Shown piece after piece: positions 41,375 to 49,978 of a stretch of 64,000 nt of DNA (its first letter is position 1; each line of letters starts with the position of its first letter). The notes beneath the pieces were generated by a model. It was given only the letters and a program-made list of their open reading frames with translations. It searched no databases and was not told the DNA's origin. The position numbers were made by a program, and so were the translations under genes. Origin of the DNA: Clostridiales bacterium oral taxon 876 str. F0540 (GTDB lineage Bacteria > Bacillota > Clostridia > Clostridiales > Clostridiaceae); assembly GCA_000466585.1 (NCBI GenBank), contig KE993501.1, positions 166,359-230,358 of the forward strand. The letters are read 5' to 3'.

Positions 41375-41968
41375 GTGTGTTATATGATACTTGGGCTTTT
41401 ATTTATTGTTGCTATAATAATCACATTCATATTGTTAATTCCAAGAATACTTTATGGAAAACTAATGTTTAACAAAGGAAAGAAACGTGATTGTATTATA
41501 ATCTTAGGTTATCGCGTACCAGATAACGGAAAGCCGTCTCCCATTTTGCTTGAACGAATTAATAAAGGAATGGAGTTATATAGACTTAATATTTCTCCGA
41601 AAATAATATGTTCGGGTGGTTCGGTACGAAATGAACATATAGAAGCAGAGATAATGTATAAGGAATTGGTGAAAAACGGCATACCAGAAGAAAATATAAT
41701 TTGTGAAAAGGATTCAAAGGGGACATGGGATAACCTTAAAAATTCTAAAAATATAATGAAAAACTATGGTTATAAATCCGCTGTAATAGTATCAAATTCC
41801 CAACATTTGCGTAGAGCAAGTATATATGCTGCGAGAATGAAAATAGAGTACACAGTAGAGAAAGCTAAAATTCCTAAAAAACTCATTTTAGTATCTTGGC
41901 TCGGATATATTTATATTTATTATGGTATAATTAAATATTTGCTTAGTAAACGCAAATACATAGAATAA
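41375..41968 (+). CDS. YdcF-family (DUF218) membrane-associated protein, GTG start
   Basis: 197 residues; AGGGGG precedes the GTG at 41375 (an ATG three codons later is possible). An N-terminal transmembrane helix (about 4-26) is followed by the DUF218 core: CIIILGYRVPDNGKPSPIL, ICSGGSVRNEHIEAEIM, CEKDSKGTWDNLKNSK and VSNSQHLRRA, matching the SanA/YdcF pattern. The role is linked to envelope or vancomycin-type barrier functions in enterobacteria but is unclear in clostridia. It is just outside the last attC-like site. Confidence 0.85.
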   Translation: MCYMILGLLFIVAIIITFILLIPRILYGKLMFNKGKKRDCIIILGYRVPDNGKPSPILLERINKGMELYRLNISPKIICSGGSVRNEHIEAEIMYKELVKNGIPEENIICEKDSKGTWDNLKNSKNIMKNYGYKSAVIVSNSQHLRRASIYAARMKIEYTVEKAKIPKKLILVSWLGYIYIYYGIIKYLLSKRKYIE

Positions 41969-42028
41969 CACCATTTTATAAACATAGTATATAGTAACTT
42001 AATACATAATCTTCTTCTGGTCGCACTA

Positions 42029-42496
42029 TTAAGTTTTTGAAATTATCTCATCCATGGAAGCCTTGCTAGCCTTATTATCTAAAACTAAGTTATAGGCGAG
42101 ACCTGCAAATACTATTAAGCCGCCAATTATTTTGCCGGGAGAAAGCATGTTTAAAGTAATATAATCAATAATCATACCTACAAACAACTGGGCTATAAAG
42201 ATAAGAAGAGTTAAATAAAATGCAGATATCTTAGGAGTAATATAGCTTGAAAGCACAACAACTAAAACACCAACTATTCCGCCTAAATAAGCCCACCAAG
42301 GCACTGAGCTTAAATTTATATGATATATGCTTGTTCTTTCGCTGCTAAAAAGCATAAATACAATAGAGAATATTAATCCAACAATATAATTAAAGACAGT
42401 TCCTTGAAATATGCCAATTATACCTGCCAGGCGGGCATTTATTGTTCTAGAAATTACTATACAAACACCTGCTAATATAGCTAAAAATATCATCAC
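42029..42496 (-). CDS. DMT-superfamily YdcZ (DUF606) transporter subunit B
   Basis: 155 residues with five hydrophobic helices. SD GGGGGACG lies before the ATG. DUF606 proteins are half-size drug/metabolite transporters; an adjacent second half (42506-42928) is encoded 9 bases upstream, so the pair most likely forms a heteromer. Substrate unknown (efflux of a small molecule is expected). Confidence 0.85.
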   Translation of the reverse strand: MMIFLAILAGVCIVISRTINARLAGIIGIFQGTVFNYIVGLIFSIVFMLFSSERTSIYHINLSSVPWWAYLGGIVGVLVVVLSSYITPKISAFYLTLLIFIAQLFVGMIIDYITLNMLSPGKIIGGLIVFAGLAYNLVLDNKASKASMDEIISKT

Positions 42497-42505
42497 TCGT
42501 CCCCC

Positions 42506-42928
42506 CTAAAATACCGCCATTATAACAATACCTGAAATTATAAAGACTAATCCAATAAGTTTTTTCTTTTGATATTTCATAACTTTCATTCCCAAAAGTC
42601 CAAAGTGGTCTATAACAACTGAAGAAACAGATTGACCAAGAAGCCCCAAAGCGAGGGTTAAGGAAACACCAAGAGAGCTGAAGGTTAAATTGTTAAAGAG
42701 AACTGTAAAAACTCCGATAGCTCCAGCACTATATAAATAAAATGGAACACTTTTGGTGATGGTAAGTTTTTGTCTGCTTGTCAGAAGAACTAATATAATT
42801 GTTATAAGACCAATAATATGGATAATCATAGTCGAAGTATAGTTTCCTAAAGCATTTGACAATGTACCATTAATCATAATCATTACAGCAATTAAAGTAC
42901 CGATAAAGGCTGAGATTAAATTGTTCAT
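42506..42928 (-). CDS. DMT-superfamily YdcZ (DUF606) transporter subunit A
   Basis: 140 residues, five helices, start at the ATG 42928 behind GGGGGG. It is the first gene of a two-gene operon with 42029-42496. A perfect 16-base palindrome stands between it and the divergent Crp/Fnr-type regulator gene and is the natural operator for both. Confidence 0.85.
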   Translation of the reverse strand: MNNLISAFIGTLIAVMIMINGTLSNALGNYTSTMIIHIIGLITIILVLLTSRQKLTITKSVPFYLYSAGAIGVFTVLFNNLTFSSLGVSLTLALGLLGQSVSSVVIDHFGLLGMKVMKYQKKKLIGLVFIISGIVIMAVF

Positions 42929-42989
42929 GCATCTTCCCCCCAAATACTAAGTTATATAGCTAATTTAGCACGGAATTGTTGAGACGTGG

Positions 42990-43005
42990 TATGACATATG
43001 TCATA
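42990..43005. promoter_or_regulatory. perfect 16-base palindrome, candidate Crp/Fnr-type operator
   Basis: TATGACATATGTCATA is centred between the divergent starts at 42928 and 43051. TGACA-N4-TGTCA resembles the general Crp/Fnr half-site layout (TGxxA), making autoregulation by the adjacent regulator likely. Confidence 0.65.
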
Positions 43006-43050
43006 ATGTATTATAAACAATATAATTAGTTATCAGGAGAAAGATGAAAT

Positions 43051-43719
43051 ATGCTTAAAATTCACAATAAGAAAGCTATGGAAGAATATGTTTTAAAATA
43101 TAAAATTAATGATATTTTTACTGAGGATATGAGGCCGTTTATGGAGCTTTTTCTTTTTAAAAAGGGTGAGTATATTTGCAGGGACAATGAAAAGTTAAAT
43201 TACTTATTCTTTTTTGTTGATGGAAAAGCAAAAGTGTACTCAACTTTAAGCAATGGAAAATCTCTTTTGCTTTGTTTTTATCAAGGCTTTAAGGTATTAG
43301 GAGATTTGGAAATGATTAATTCATATCCTGCTTCTACAAACGTACAGGTAATAGAGGATACTTACTGTATTGGTATTTCTACAGAAAAAGTAAAAACCTG
43401 TTTGCTTGATGATGCTAAATTCTTAAGATACATATGTAATTCTCTAGGTGAAAAGCTTAATAGATGTTCGAAAAACAGCTCTATTAATTTACTTTACCCA
43501 CTGGAAAATAGACTTGCTAGTTATATTCTTGCTACGGGAGAAGATCTTGATGAAAGTCTTACTGAAATATCAGAGCTCTTGGGAACAAGCTATAGACATT
43601 TACTGAGAACTCTCAATAATATGTGTCAAAAAGGTTTAATAAAAAAGAATGATACTGGTTTTGAAATTATAGATAAGAATGTTTTAATCAAGTTGGCATC
43701 AGATTTATACATAAATTAA
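43051..43719 (+). CDS. Crp/Fnr-family transcriptional regulator
   Basis: 222 residues, with AGGAGA before the ATG. The cyclic-nucleotide-binding-type beta-roll (about 25-130, FKKGEYICRDNEKLNYLFFF, then GDLEM) is followed by a C-helix and an HTH (about 165-215, ISELLGTSYRHLLRTLNNMC). No cysteine cluster for an Fe-S centre is seen, so it is not a classic Fnr. The closest general type is YeiL-like. Divergent to the DUF606 pair and presumably its regulator. Confidence 0.9.
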   Translation: MLKIHNKKAMEEYVLKYKINDIFTEDMRPFMELFLFKKGEYICRDNEKLNYLFFFVDGKAKVYSTLSNGKSLLLCFYQGFKVLGDLEMINSYPASTNVQVIEDTYCIGISTEKVKTCLLDDAKFLRYICNSLGEKLNRCSKNSSINLLYPLENRLASYILATGEDLDESLTEISELLGTSYRHLLRTLNNMCQKGLIKKNDTGFEIIDKNVLIKLASDLYIN

Positions 43720-43823
43720 ATTTAACGAATAATTAATTCTTTATTAAGTTTGCTTGGCAATTTTAATTTAGGATGCTTTAATCATATAAAAAGGCGCAAA
43801 TAAGCTCAATAGGGGTGAGGAGG

Positions 43824-44414
43824 ATGAAATCAGTTCCAAAATTGTTATCAGTATCGTTTTTTGCAATTCTCATAATAGGTATCATCTTGTATTTTATTCA
43901 GTTCTATTCAAGCATCAGCGTTAATTTTGTTAGTCCAGACTGGCAAATAGCTCACCATAATTATGTTATTTCCAGTTCGACGGAAACAAAAGATGTTTAT
44001 ATAATAACAAAAGGCAAGTGGTTTACTCATTACAAACGTTATAAGGTAAAAACAGGTGGTACTTTGGATGTTGCAGCAATAAAAGATTCGGAATTTATTT
44101 TATCGTTGTATACCCATGAGGAGCAGGGATTTAAGTGGCACTTAGCTAATAATGCAAATCCTGATGTTCTTCAGTGCACAAAGGATTATTATATGGAGCC
44201 TTCAGTTTTGAAAATTGAATCTAAAATCAGTGTGAGCGTTGGTGGTTCTTCAAGAAGAGAAAACTTTCTTTTTAATACCTATAATAAAGGTGACAGCAGC
44301 CTTGATTTAAAATATTTGTATGATGGGGATATGAACAAGATAAAAGAAACAGATAATTACGCAAACGTTATATCCCAACAATTCAATTTTTATATAAATG
44401 TTAATGTTAAATAG
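43824..44414 (+). CDS. hypothetical single-pass exported protein
   Basis: 196 residues. Start at ATG 43824 (GAGGAGG right before it); the GTG at 43815 is an alternative. A transmembrane helix at about 7-28 is followed by an outside domain (WQIAHHNYVISSS, HYKRYKVKTGGTLDVAAIKD, DSEFILSLYTHEE, FKWHLANNANPDV). No family recognised. A decayed paralogue lies in the array at 30143-30302. The 44505 copy of the GAATAATGG repeat follows it. Confidence 0.65.
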   Translation: MKSVPKLLSVSFFAILIIGIILYFIQFYSSISVNFVSPDWQIAHHNYVISSSTETKDVYIITKGKWFTHYKRYKVKTGGTLDVAAIKDSEFILSLYTHEEQGFKWHLANNANPDVLQCTKDYYMEPSVLKIESKISVSVGGSSRRENFLFNTYNKGDSSLDLKYLYDGDMNKIKETDNYANVISQQFNFYINVNVK

Positions 44415-44504
44415 CCTAGTGAATATTATGAAAAAATAGTAAAGCTGACTCCATTTGAACTAGATTTATGGGGGCATTTATGAAAAAATTATTACTTATC
44501 TTTA

Positions 44505-44530
44505 TTGGATGAATAATGGTAATCAAATGT
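44505..44530 (+). repeat. GAATAATGG separator repeat, outlying copy
   Basis: GGATGAATAATGGTAATC, the same core as copies inside the array but about 3 kb beyond its end. A preceding short frame (MGAFMKKLLLIFIG, then TGA) looks like a cut-off signal peptide. Confidence 0.4.
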
Positions 44531-44585
44531 GAAGTAAAAGCAAGGATATATAGTTGAATTTAATATTGTTTTGTGCTAGAATCAT

Positions 44586-44693
44586 CTAAAAGTTTATATA
44601 GTTTTCTAGGGTTCCGCAGTTTATATTTGGTCAGGTCTAAAAGAAAACACAATTAATTGTGTACACGGAAGGATAAAAGCCTGGGAGATATTT
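44586..44693 (+). ncRNA. ykkC-class riboswitch aptamer
   Basis: Conserved ykkC blocks are present in order: CTAGGGTTCCGCAG (44606-44619), GGTCAGGTCTAAAAG (44629-44643, canonical GGTCTGGTCCGAGAG), a local stem ACACAATT / AATTGTGT, then ACACGG and AGGATAAAAGCCTGGGAGA (about 44663-44689). Known members bind guanidine, ppGpp, PRPP or (d)ADP depending on subtype; the altered second block makes the ligand uncertain. Guanidine-I typically precedes guanidine exporters or carboxylases; the downstream ACT-domain gene is not one of these. Confidence 0.85.
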
Positions 44694-44718
44694 TATAATA
44701 TTTCTAGTGGCTTTTTTA
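44675..44718 (+). terminator. riboswitch expression platform terminator
   Basis: AAAAGCC pairs with GGCTTTTTT, with AGATATT / TATTTCT above. The left arm overlaps the conserved 3' end of the ykkC aptamer, so ligand binding should prevent the terminator: an ON switch. Confidence 0.8.
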
Positions 44719-44791
44719 TTTTTACTCATTTTAGAATTATATAAAAAATGATTAGTGTGTTACTTATAAAAAGAAAGGATGGAAATAAAAG

Positions 44792-45181
44792 ATGGCAGAA
44801 AAAATATTAACAATGAAATTATTAAAAGAAAAATATGGAGTTTGCAGGTTAAATAAAACTGAATTGATTCCTGAGTGGGCAAGAAATAGTGATTTTTTCT
44901 CTATAACAAAAACATCAGATGAATTATCAATCGTGTGCTTACAAGATAATATTCCTAATGATATAAAATGCGAAAAGGATTGGAGAGTTTTAAAGATTGA
45001 AGGGCCGTTAGATTTTTCTCTAATAGGAATTCTTGCTTCAATTAGTACAATATTAGCACAAAAAGGAATAAGTATATTTGCTATCTCAACCTACGATACA
45101 GATTACATTCTTGTTAAAGATAAGGATATAGATAATGCAATAGATTCACTGATTAAAGAAAGGTATGAAGTAATACAGTAA
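44792..45181 (+). CDS. ACT-domain (CASTOR1-like) protein under ykkC riboswitch control
   Basis: 129 residues, with AAAGGATGG before the ATG. The C-terminal half (about 65-127, WRVLKIEGPLDFSLIGILAS, GISIFAISTYDTDYILVK) is an ACT_7/CASTOR-like ACT domain as in aspartate-kinase-type and arginine-sensor proteins. The N-terminal half (KYGVCRLNKTELIPEWARNS) is the companion ACT-like segment. Such proteins bind amino acids. It lies 74 bases after the riboswitch terminator, so it is probably the regulated gene. Confidence 0.85.
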   Translation: MAEKILTMKLLKEKYGVCRLNKTELIPEWARNSDFFSITKTSDELSIVCLQDNIPNDIKCEKDWRVLKIEGPLDFSLIGILASISTILAQKGISIFAISTYDTDYILVKDKDIDNAIDSLIKERYEVIQ

Positions 45182-45324
45182 TTATATTAGACACCTGTTT
45201 CGGAATCTTCAAATATGACCCATTAAAGCCAATCTATAAGAGTAACCTTCAATTTCAACACTATCCTAAAACAGAGTCTAAAAAATATAAATATCTTATA
45301 ATTTGAATGTCAGGAGGCGAAGTA

Positions 45325-46338
45325 ATGCCGCTCATAATAATCCGTAACGATATAACTAAAGTTCAGGCTGATGCAATAGTCAATGCAGCAAACTCATCAC
45401 TGTTAGGTGGAGGAGGGGTTGATGGAGCAATTCATCGTGCTGCAGGGCCAGAGCTTCTTGAAGAGTGCCGTGCACTTTACGGCTGCGAAACTGGACAAGC
45501 AAAGATAACAAAAGGATATAAGTTGCCTGCAAAATATATAATCCATACTGTTGGACCCGTTTGGAATGGCGGAAAAAGTAATGAAGAGAAGCTGCTCTCA
45601 GATTGCTATAAGAACTCTCTTGCAGTGGCTAAAGAGCATAAGCTTGAAAGTATTGCCTTTCCGCTGATATCCTCAGGTGCCTATGGATATCCAAAAGATA
45701 AAGCATTAAAAACGGCCATTTCTGTTATAGGAGATTTTCTTTTAAAAAATGAAATGATAGTTTTTCTGGTTGTATACGATAAGGCGGCTTTTGTGCTGTC
45801 TGAGAAGTTGTTCTCATCAATTTCGCAATATATTGATGATAAGTACATAGAAGAACATCCCTCTAATCGTAGAAACATATATGCTGAGATGCCTAAGTTA
45901 AGTGAAAGCTATATAGAAGCTCCAGAGCTTTTCTCAGAGGAAGTATCTGTTCCGGTAAAAAAATGCAAAAGGAAACTTGAAGATGTAGTAAAGAATATAG
46001 AAGAAACCTTCTCACAGATGCTGCTGCGGTTAATTGACGAAAAGGGCATGACGGATGCAGAAACCTATAAAAAAGCAAATATAGACCGTAAGTTGTTCTC
46101 TAAAATCCGAAACGATATAAATTATAAGCCAAGCAAACCCACTGCAATTGCTTTTGCAATAGCACTTAAATTAAATCTGGATGAAACCAAAGATTTACTG
46201 CTTAAATCAGGTTTTGCACTTTCTCACAGCAGTAAATTTGATATTATAATTGAATATTTTATTGAGGATGGCAACTATAACATTTTTGAGATCAATGAAG
46301 CCCTGTATGCATTTGATCAGAATTTATTAGGTGCTTGA
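45325..46338 (+). CDS. macro-domain protein with C-terminal helical domain
   Basis: 337 residues. Start ATG 45325, chosen for AGGAGG 7 bases upstream. Residues about 1-165 are an Appr-1-p (macro) domain: DAIVNAANSSLLGGGGVDGA (ADP-ribose loop), HTVGPVW, PLISSGAYGYP. This fits an ADP-ribosyl hydrolase/O-acetyl-ADP-ribose deacetylase. The C-terminal ~110 residues (LIDEKGMTDAETYKKANIDR, FSKIRNDINYKPSKPTAIAF) form an XRE-like helical domain. It precedes a vWA gene in the same direction. Confidence 0.9.
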   Translation: MPLIIIRNDITKVQADAIVNAANSSLLGGGGVDGAIHRAAGPELLEECRALYGCETGQAKITKGYKLPAKYIIHTVGPVWNGGKSNEEKLLSDCYKNSLAVAKEHKLESIAFPLISSGAYGYPKDKALKTAISVIGDFLLKNEMIVFLVVYDKAAFVLSEKLFSSISQYIDDKYIEEHPSNRRNIYAEMPKLSESYIEAPELFSEEVSVPVKKCKRKLEDVVKNIEETFSQMLLRLIDEKGMTDAETYKKANIDRKLFSKIRNDINYKPSKPTAIAFAIALKLNLDETKDLLLKSGFALSHSSKFDIIIEYFIEDGNYNIFEINEALYAFDQNLLGA

Positions 46339-46424
46339 TAATAAAATTGTCGCTTGCCATGCGACCAAGGACTAAACTCTAAATGTTATTCTTAAATCAT
46401 AGAAAATGATTGGAGGAAAACATT

Positions 46425-47078
46425 ATGAAAAAAGGTTTAGCAGAACTTGTTTTTATTCTTGATAGAAGCGGCTCAATGAGTGGTCTTGAAAGTGACACTA
46501 TAGGCGGATATAACGCAATGCTTGAAAAGCAAAAAAAGGAGCAGGGTGAGGCAGTAATTACAACTGTATTATTTGATGATAAGTATGAATTGCTGCACGA
46601 CCGTATCAACCTTAAAGGCATAGAGCCCATAACAGACAAAGAGTACTTCGTGAGAGGCAGCACCGCACTACTGGATGCAGTAGGAAAGACCATAAATAAA
46701 ATAGGAAATGTGCAGAAGCATACAGCTGAAGATCAGCAGGCTGAACATGTTATGTTCGTTATAACAACTGACGGTATGGAAAATGCCAGCAGGGAGTTTA
46801 GCTATGAGAAGATCCGACATATGATAGAACGTCAAAAGAGCAAATACGGCTGGGAGTTTATTTTCCTCGGTGCAAACATTGATGCTGTTGCTGCAGCGGA
46901 ACGTTTTGGAATCAGTAAAGACAGAGCCTCAAATTATAATGCAGATAGTAAAGGCACTTTACTTAACTATGAGGTAATAAGCGAAGCTGTAAGCTGCATG
47001 CGATCTAATAGAGCCATATCAGAAAACTGGAAAGACCGCATTGAAAAGGACTTTAAAAAGCGCGGAGGTAGGAAGTAA
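46425..47078 (+). CDS. von Willebrand factor A (TerY-like) domain protein
   Basis: 217 residues from ATG 46425 (GGAGGAAAACATT upstream). The MIDAS metal site is complete: FILDRSGSMSG at the N-terminus (DxSxS), the Thr in GSTALLDAVG and TTDGMEN. Single vWA domain with no signal peptide, so cytoplasmic, like TerY. Vwa/macro pairs suggest a shared role, possibly in stress or phage response; the function is not established. Followed by a strong terminator at 47226. Confidence 0.9.
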   Translation: MKKGLAELVFILDRSGSMSGLESDTIGGYNAMLEKQKKEQGEAVITTVLFDDKYELLHDRINLKGIEPITDKEYFVRGSTALLDAVGKTINKIGNVQKHTAEDQQAEHVMFVITTDGMENASREFSYEKIRHMIERQKSKYGWEFIFLGANIDAVAAAERFGISKDRASNYNADSKGTLLNYEVISEAVSCMRSNRAISENWKDRIEKDFKKRGGRK

Positions 47079-47225
47079 AGATGATTGGTGCTATAATTGC
47101 ACATATAAAAAAGAAGAGTTATCTGAGATAGATAATTCCAATAGAAAATATTAGAATGCGTATGAAGCAACGATAAAGAACATTTCAGACTTACACGCAT
47201 TGGAACTTGAGAGCAAGAAGGCTGA

Positions 47226-47259
47226 TAAAAAAGGGCTAGAAAAATCTAGTCCTTTTTTA
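47226..47259 (+). terminator. rho-independent terminator
   Basis: AAAAAAGGGCTAGA / TCTAGTCCTTTTTT stem-loop with a short AAAA loop and T-run, after the macro/vWA genes. The rest of 47079-47487 is gene-free and shows nothing else recognisable. Confidence 0.85.
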
Positions 47260-47487
47260 TGTATCCTTTATGTTTCATGGAATAGTATTTTAAGGAATTT
47301 GCGATCCAAGGGGAAAATATGTACGCAAAGATAAAATACAGATTGTCGGGAAATAGAGCGGTTTTATTGATTTTTTAAATTCGCATATACTTAGCATTCA
47401 ATTCATACTTGCTAGGACTAAAGTAGACATATTAAACAATCTATGATTAAAATAGAATAATAGATAAAAAAGAAAGCTGGTGGAAAG

Positions 47488-48633
47488 GTGACTAACAGTA
47501 AAGCTTATTTTAACACCTTGAGATATTCAGTTATAGGTCTTTTATTTTTTGATGAAATTTATAAATTCAATAAACAAATGATTATTTGTTTTATTGTATT
47601 AATATTTACAGCGGTTTTGTTTTTTAATGATTTATATAGAATTAAGCAGCTTCTAAAGGAAGAAAAGAAATATTATACCTCTTTATTAATATCTATTTTA
47701 GGTGTAGGAATATTGAATTTTATTGTAGGCGGCTTTTCAAATGTGTTTGCTTTTTTTACACTTATAGAGCTGATAGCAAAGGACAATATTAAAATTAAGA
47801 AACCTGTAATATACATCCATGCCGCAGCATACTTTCTGCCTAATACCATTAGACAAATGTTAGCTTACGGACATATTAAAGACTTATCAGATATTTTTAT
47901 ACGTATTCTCATTTACCCAACGGTTTTAATAATTCTATTTCTTATAAGGTCGTTAAAGCTGGAGAGAAAAGAAATTGCAAAGCTTAACGAAGAACTAAAG
48001 GATTACTCTGAAAAGGTGGGGGAGTTAACTGTGTCAAAGGAGCGTAACAGAGTAGCTCAGGAGCTGCACGATTCAATAGGACATTCTTTAATGGCTATTT
48101 CTATGCACCTTGACTTTCTCGGGAACATTATTGACAAGGATACAAGGAAAGCAAAGGAAATATTAGGACGTACTGATTATATTCTTAAAGAAAGCATTGA
48201 GGATCTGCGTGACACGGTATATAAGCTTAAGGAAAGCAATAATAAGGATAGTTTGGAAAGTAGAATTAAAACTTTGGTGACAAACATAACAATAGGTGAA
48301 ACTCTAAATGTAAATGTTATGTTTGATAAAAATATTGAAAAGGTTTCGGCACAAATTAAGGAAGCTATATTTACAACGGTAAAGGAGAGAGTTACAAACA
48401 GTTTAAAACACGGTGCTGTTACTAAAATAAATATAAACATTCAATGTATGAATGATAAAATAGATGTTATTATTGAAGATGACGGAAAAGGGTGCGAAAA
48501 TATACTTAAATCTCACGGGCTTAGAGGCATTGAAAGCAGAATCAGTAATCTAGGCGGTGAAGCTGTTTTCAAAAGCAGTGTTGGAAGCGGGTTTAGATCT
48601 GAAATAAGTATTCCCATAATTTTGGAGGCGTAA
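47488..48633 (+). CDS. sensor histidine kinase, NarL/DesK-type
   Basis: 381 residues (GTG start; GGTGGAAAG upstream). The N-terminal ~155 residues hold five or six transmembrane helices and no extracellular sensor domain. A short coiled coil leads to the HisKA_3 dimerisation box RVAQELHDSIGHSLMAISMH (catalytic His near residue 191) and the HATPase (N-box LKHG, G-box DDGKGC). Operon with the response regulator (2-base gap). Signal unknown, membrane-associated like DesK or LiaS. Confidence 0.92.
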   Translation: MTNSKAYFNTLRYSVIGLLFFDEIYKFNKQMIICFIVLIFTAVLFFNDLYRIKQLLKEEKKYYTSLLISILGVGILNFIVGGFSNVFAFFTLIELIAKDNIKIKKPVIYIHAAAYFLPNTIRQMLAYGHIKDLSDIFIRILIYPTVLIILFLIRSLKLERKEIAKLNEELKDYSEKVGELTVSKERNRVAQELHDSIGHSLMAISMHLDFLGNIIDKDTRKAKEILGRTDYILKESIEDLRDTVYKLKESNNKDSLESRIKTLVTNITIGETLNVNVMFDKNIEKVSAQIKEAIFTTVKERVTNSLKHGAVTKININIQCMNDKIDVIIEDDGKGCENILKSHGLRGIESRISNLGGEAVFKSSVGSGFRSEISIPIILEA

Positions 48634-48634
48634 T

Positions 48635-49294
48635 ATGATAAATGTAGTAATAGCAGATGATATGCAAATCATTAGAGAAGGAATTAAAATGATGCTTAGC
48701 CTGGATGATGAAATTGAAGTTGTGGGCGAATGTATTAACGGGAAAGAACTTTTGGATTTACTTATAGTTTCACTGCCGGACGTTGTACTTATGGATATAA
48801 AAATGCCTTTAATAGACGGGGTTGAGGCAACAAGGCTGGTTAAGGAAAGATACGGCAATGTTAAAGTGTTAATTCTTACAACCTTTATTGATGATGAATA
48901 TATTTTTGAGGCTTTAAAAAATGGTGCCAGCGGATATATGCTCAAGGATGCAAAATCTGATGAGCTGTCAAAGGGTATAAAGACTGTATATGAAGGAAAA
49001 ACGCTGCTACATCCGGATATAGCAACAAAGCTTGTAGAGGCTTTTAATACATTAAAGAAAGAGAAAGACAGTGAGACTTTGCCAATAGCGTCTGAAAAAT
49101 TAAAAACACTCACCCCAAGAGAACTAGAATTGGCTAAGTTAATAGGAAGCGGAAAATCCAACAAGGAGATAAGCAGTGAACTGTATATTTCAGAAGGTAC
49201 AGTTAAAAACTATGTATCAAAAATAATAGAGAAGCTGGAGGCTAAAAGCAGGACTGAACTTATTTTATATATGACCAAAAGCACAGGCAGGTAG
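48635..49294 (+). CDS. NarL/LuxR-type response regulator
   Basis: 219 residues, with GGAGG before the ATG. Receiver domain (about 1-120) with phospho-acceptor Asp near residue 53 in DVVLMDIKMPL and the acid pair IADDMQ. C-terminal LuxR HTH (about 150-215, LTPRELELAKLIGSGKSNKE). Partner of the upstream kinase. The terminator overlaps its stop codon. Confidence 0.95.
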   Translation: MINVVIADDMQIIREGIKMMLSLDDEIEVVGECINGKELLDLLIVSLPDVVLMDIKMPLIDGVEATRLVKERYGNVKVLILTTFIDDEYIFEALKNGASGYMLKDAKSDELSKGIKTVYEGKTLLHPDIATKLVEAFNTLKKEKDSETLPIASEKLKTLTPRELELAKLIGSGKSNKEISSELYISEGTVKNYVSKIIEKLEAKSRTELILYMTKSTGR

Positions 49295-49313
49295 TGAAAA
49301 TACCTGTCTTTTT
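49286..49313 (+). terminator. rho-independent terminator overlapping the stop codon
   Basis: GGCAGGTA / TACCTGTC stem followed by TTTTTTAT, with the stop codon of the response-regulator gene in the left arm. Confidence 0.85.
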
Positions 49314-49407
49314 TATGCTCAAATATATGACTGTGGTAACATGTGAAGCTTATATATATTTATTATAATTTATTCATAAATAAATTTTAGTTCAGGAGGA
49401 AAGAGAC

Positions 49408-49878
49408 ATGCGTAATTTGGAGATATCACTTATCAGCTTAGGAGTTTTGGCATTTCTTATGTATAACCATTTTAGTAAGGAGGAGCTAGATAATAAGGCC
49501 TACATACCTTTTGTTATATTTCTTATTATTACTGGTTACATTACTTTCAGAATAGGAGCGTTAGACTCTGGAGCTATAGAGGGATTTGTGTTGAGGTTTA
49601 TCTTAGGGGGACTAATAGGTATACTTCAAGGCTGTTTGGCTAAGATCAGTGTAGAGCAGGGTGAAGTAAAGTATAAGGGCACAGCTGTTGGACTGGTATT
49701 CTGGCTTGTTTTTATACCTGTAAGACTCATAATACTTCCGTTGATTTCAACAGTTGCTGTAAGCAATACAAACTTTGGACATTATGACCTAGCTGTTTCA
49801 GCATTATATATTTTCACAGGTTTTTTTCTAGTAAAACCTTATGTTCTAATTAAAAGAGGAATTAATCTTAACAAATAA
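49408..49878 (+). CDS. hypothetical membrane protein (four helices)
   Basis: 156 residues, AGGAGG before the ATG. Helices are expected at about 5-20, 29-48, 55-77, 92-112 and 118-140. No family recognised beyond a generic small membrane protein. It could be the target of the upstream two-component system, whose terminator lies 95 bases before it (inference by position only). Confidence 0.6.
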   Translation: MRNLEISLISLGVLAFLMYNHFSKEELDNKAYIPFVIFLIITGYITFRIGALDSGAIEGFVLRFILGGLIGILQGCLAKISVEQGEVKYKGTAVGLVFWLVFIPVRLIILPLISTVAVSNTNFGHYDLAVSALYIFTGFFLVKPYVLIKRGINLNK

Positions 49879-49978
49879 CAGTATTGAAAATTATTTTATG
49901 TAAGAATTAGAAGCGCTTGCATGGAAGATAATACAAATATATTATTATATTACAAGAAAATTTTTGGAGGCGTAGATT

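Noticed and set aside
48550..49164. A 204-codon - strand ORF, rich in Ser
   Set aside because: Shadow of the response-regulator gene; the composition is typical of an antisense frame.
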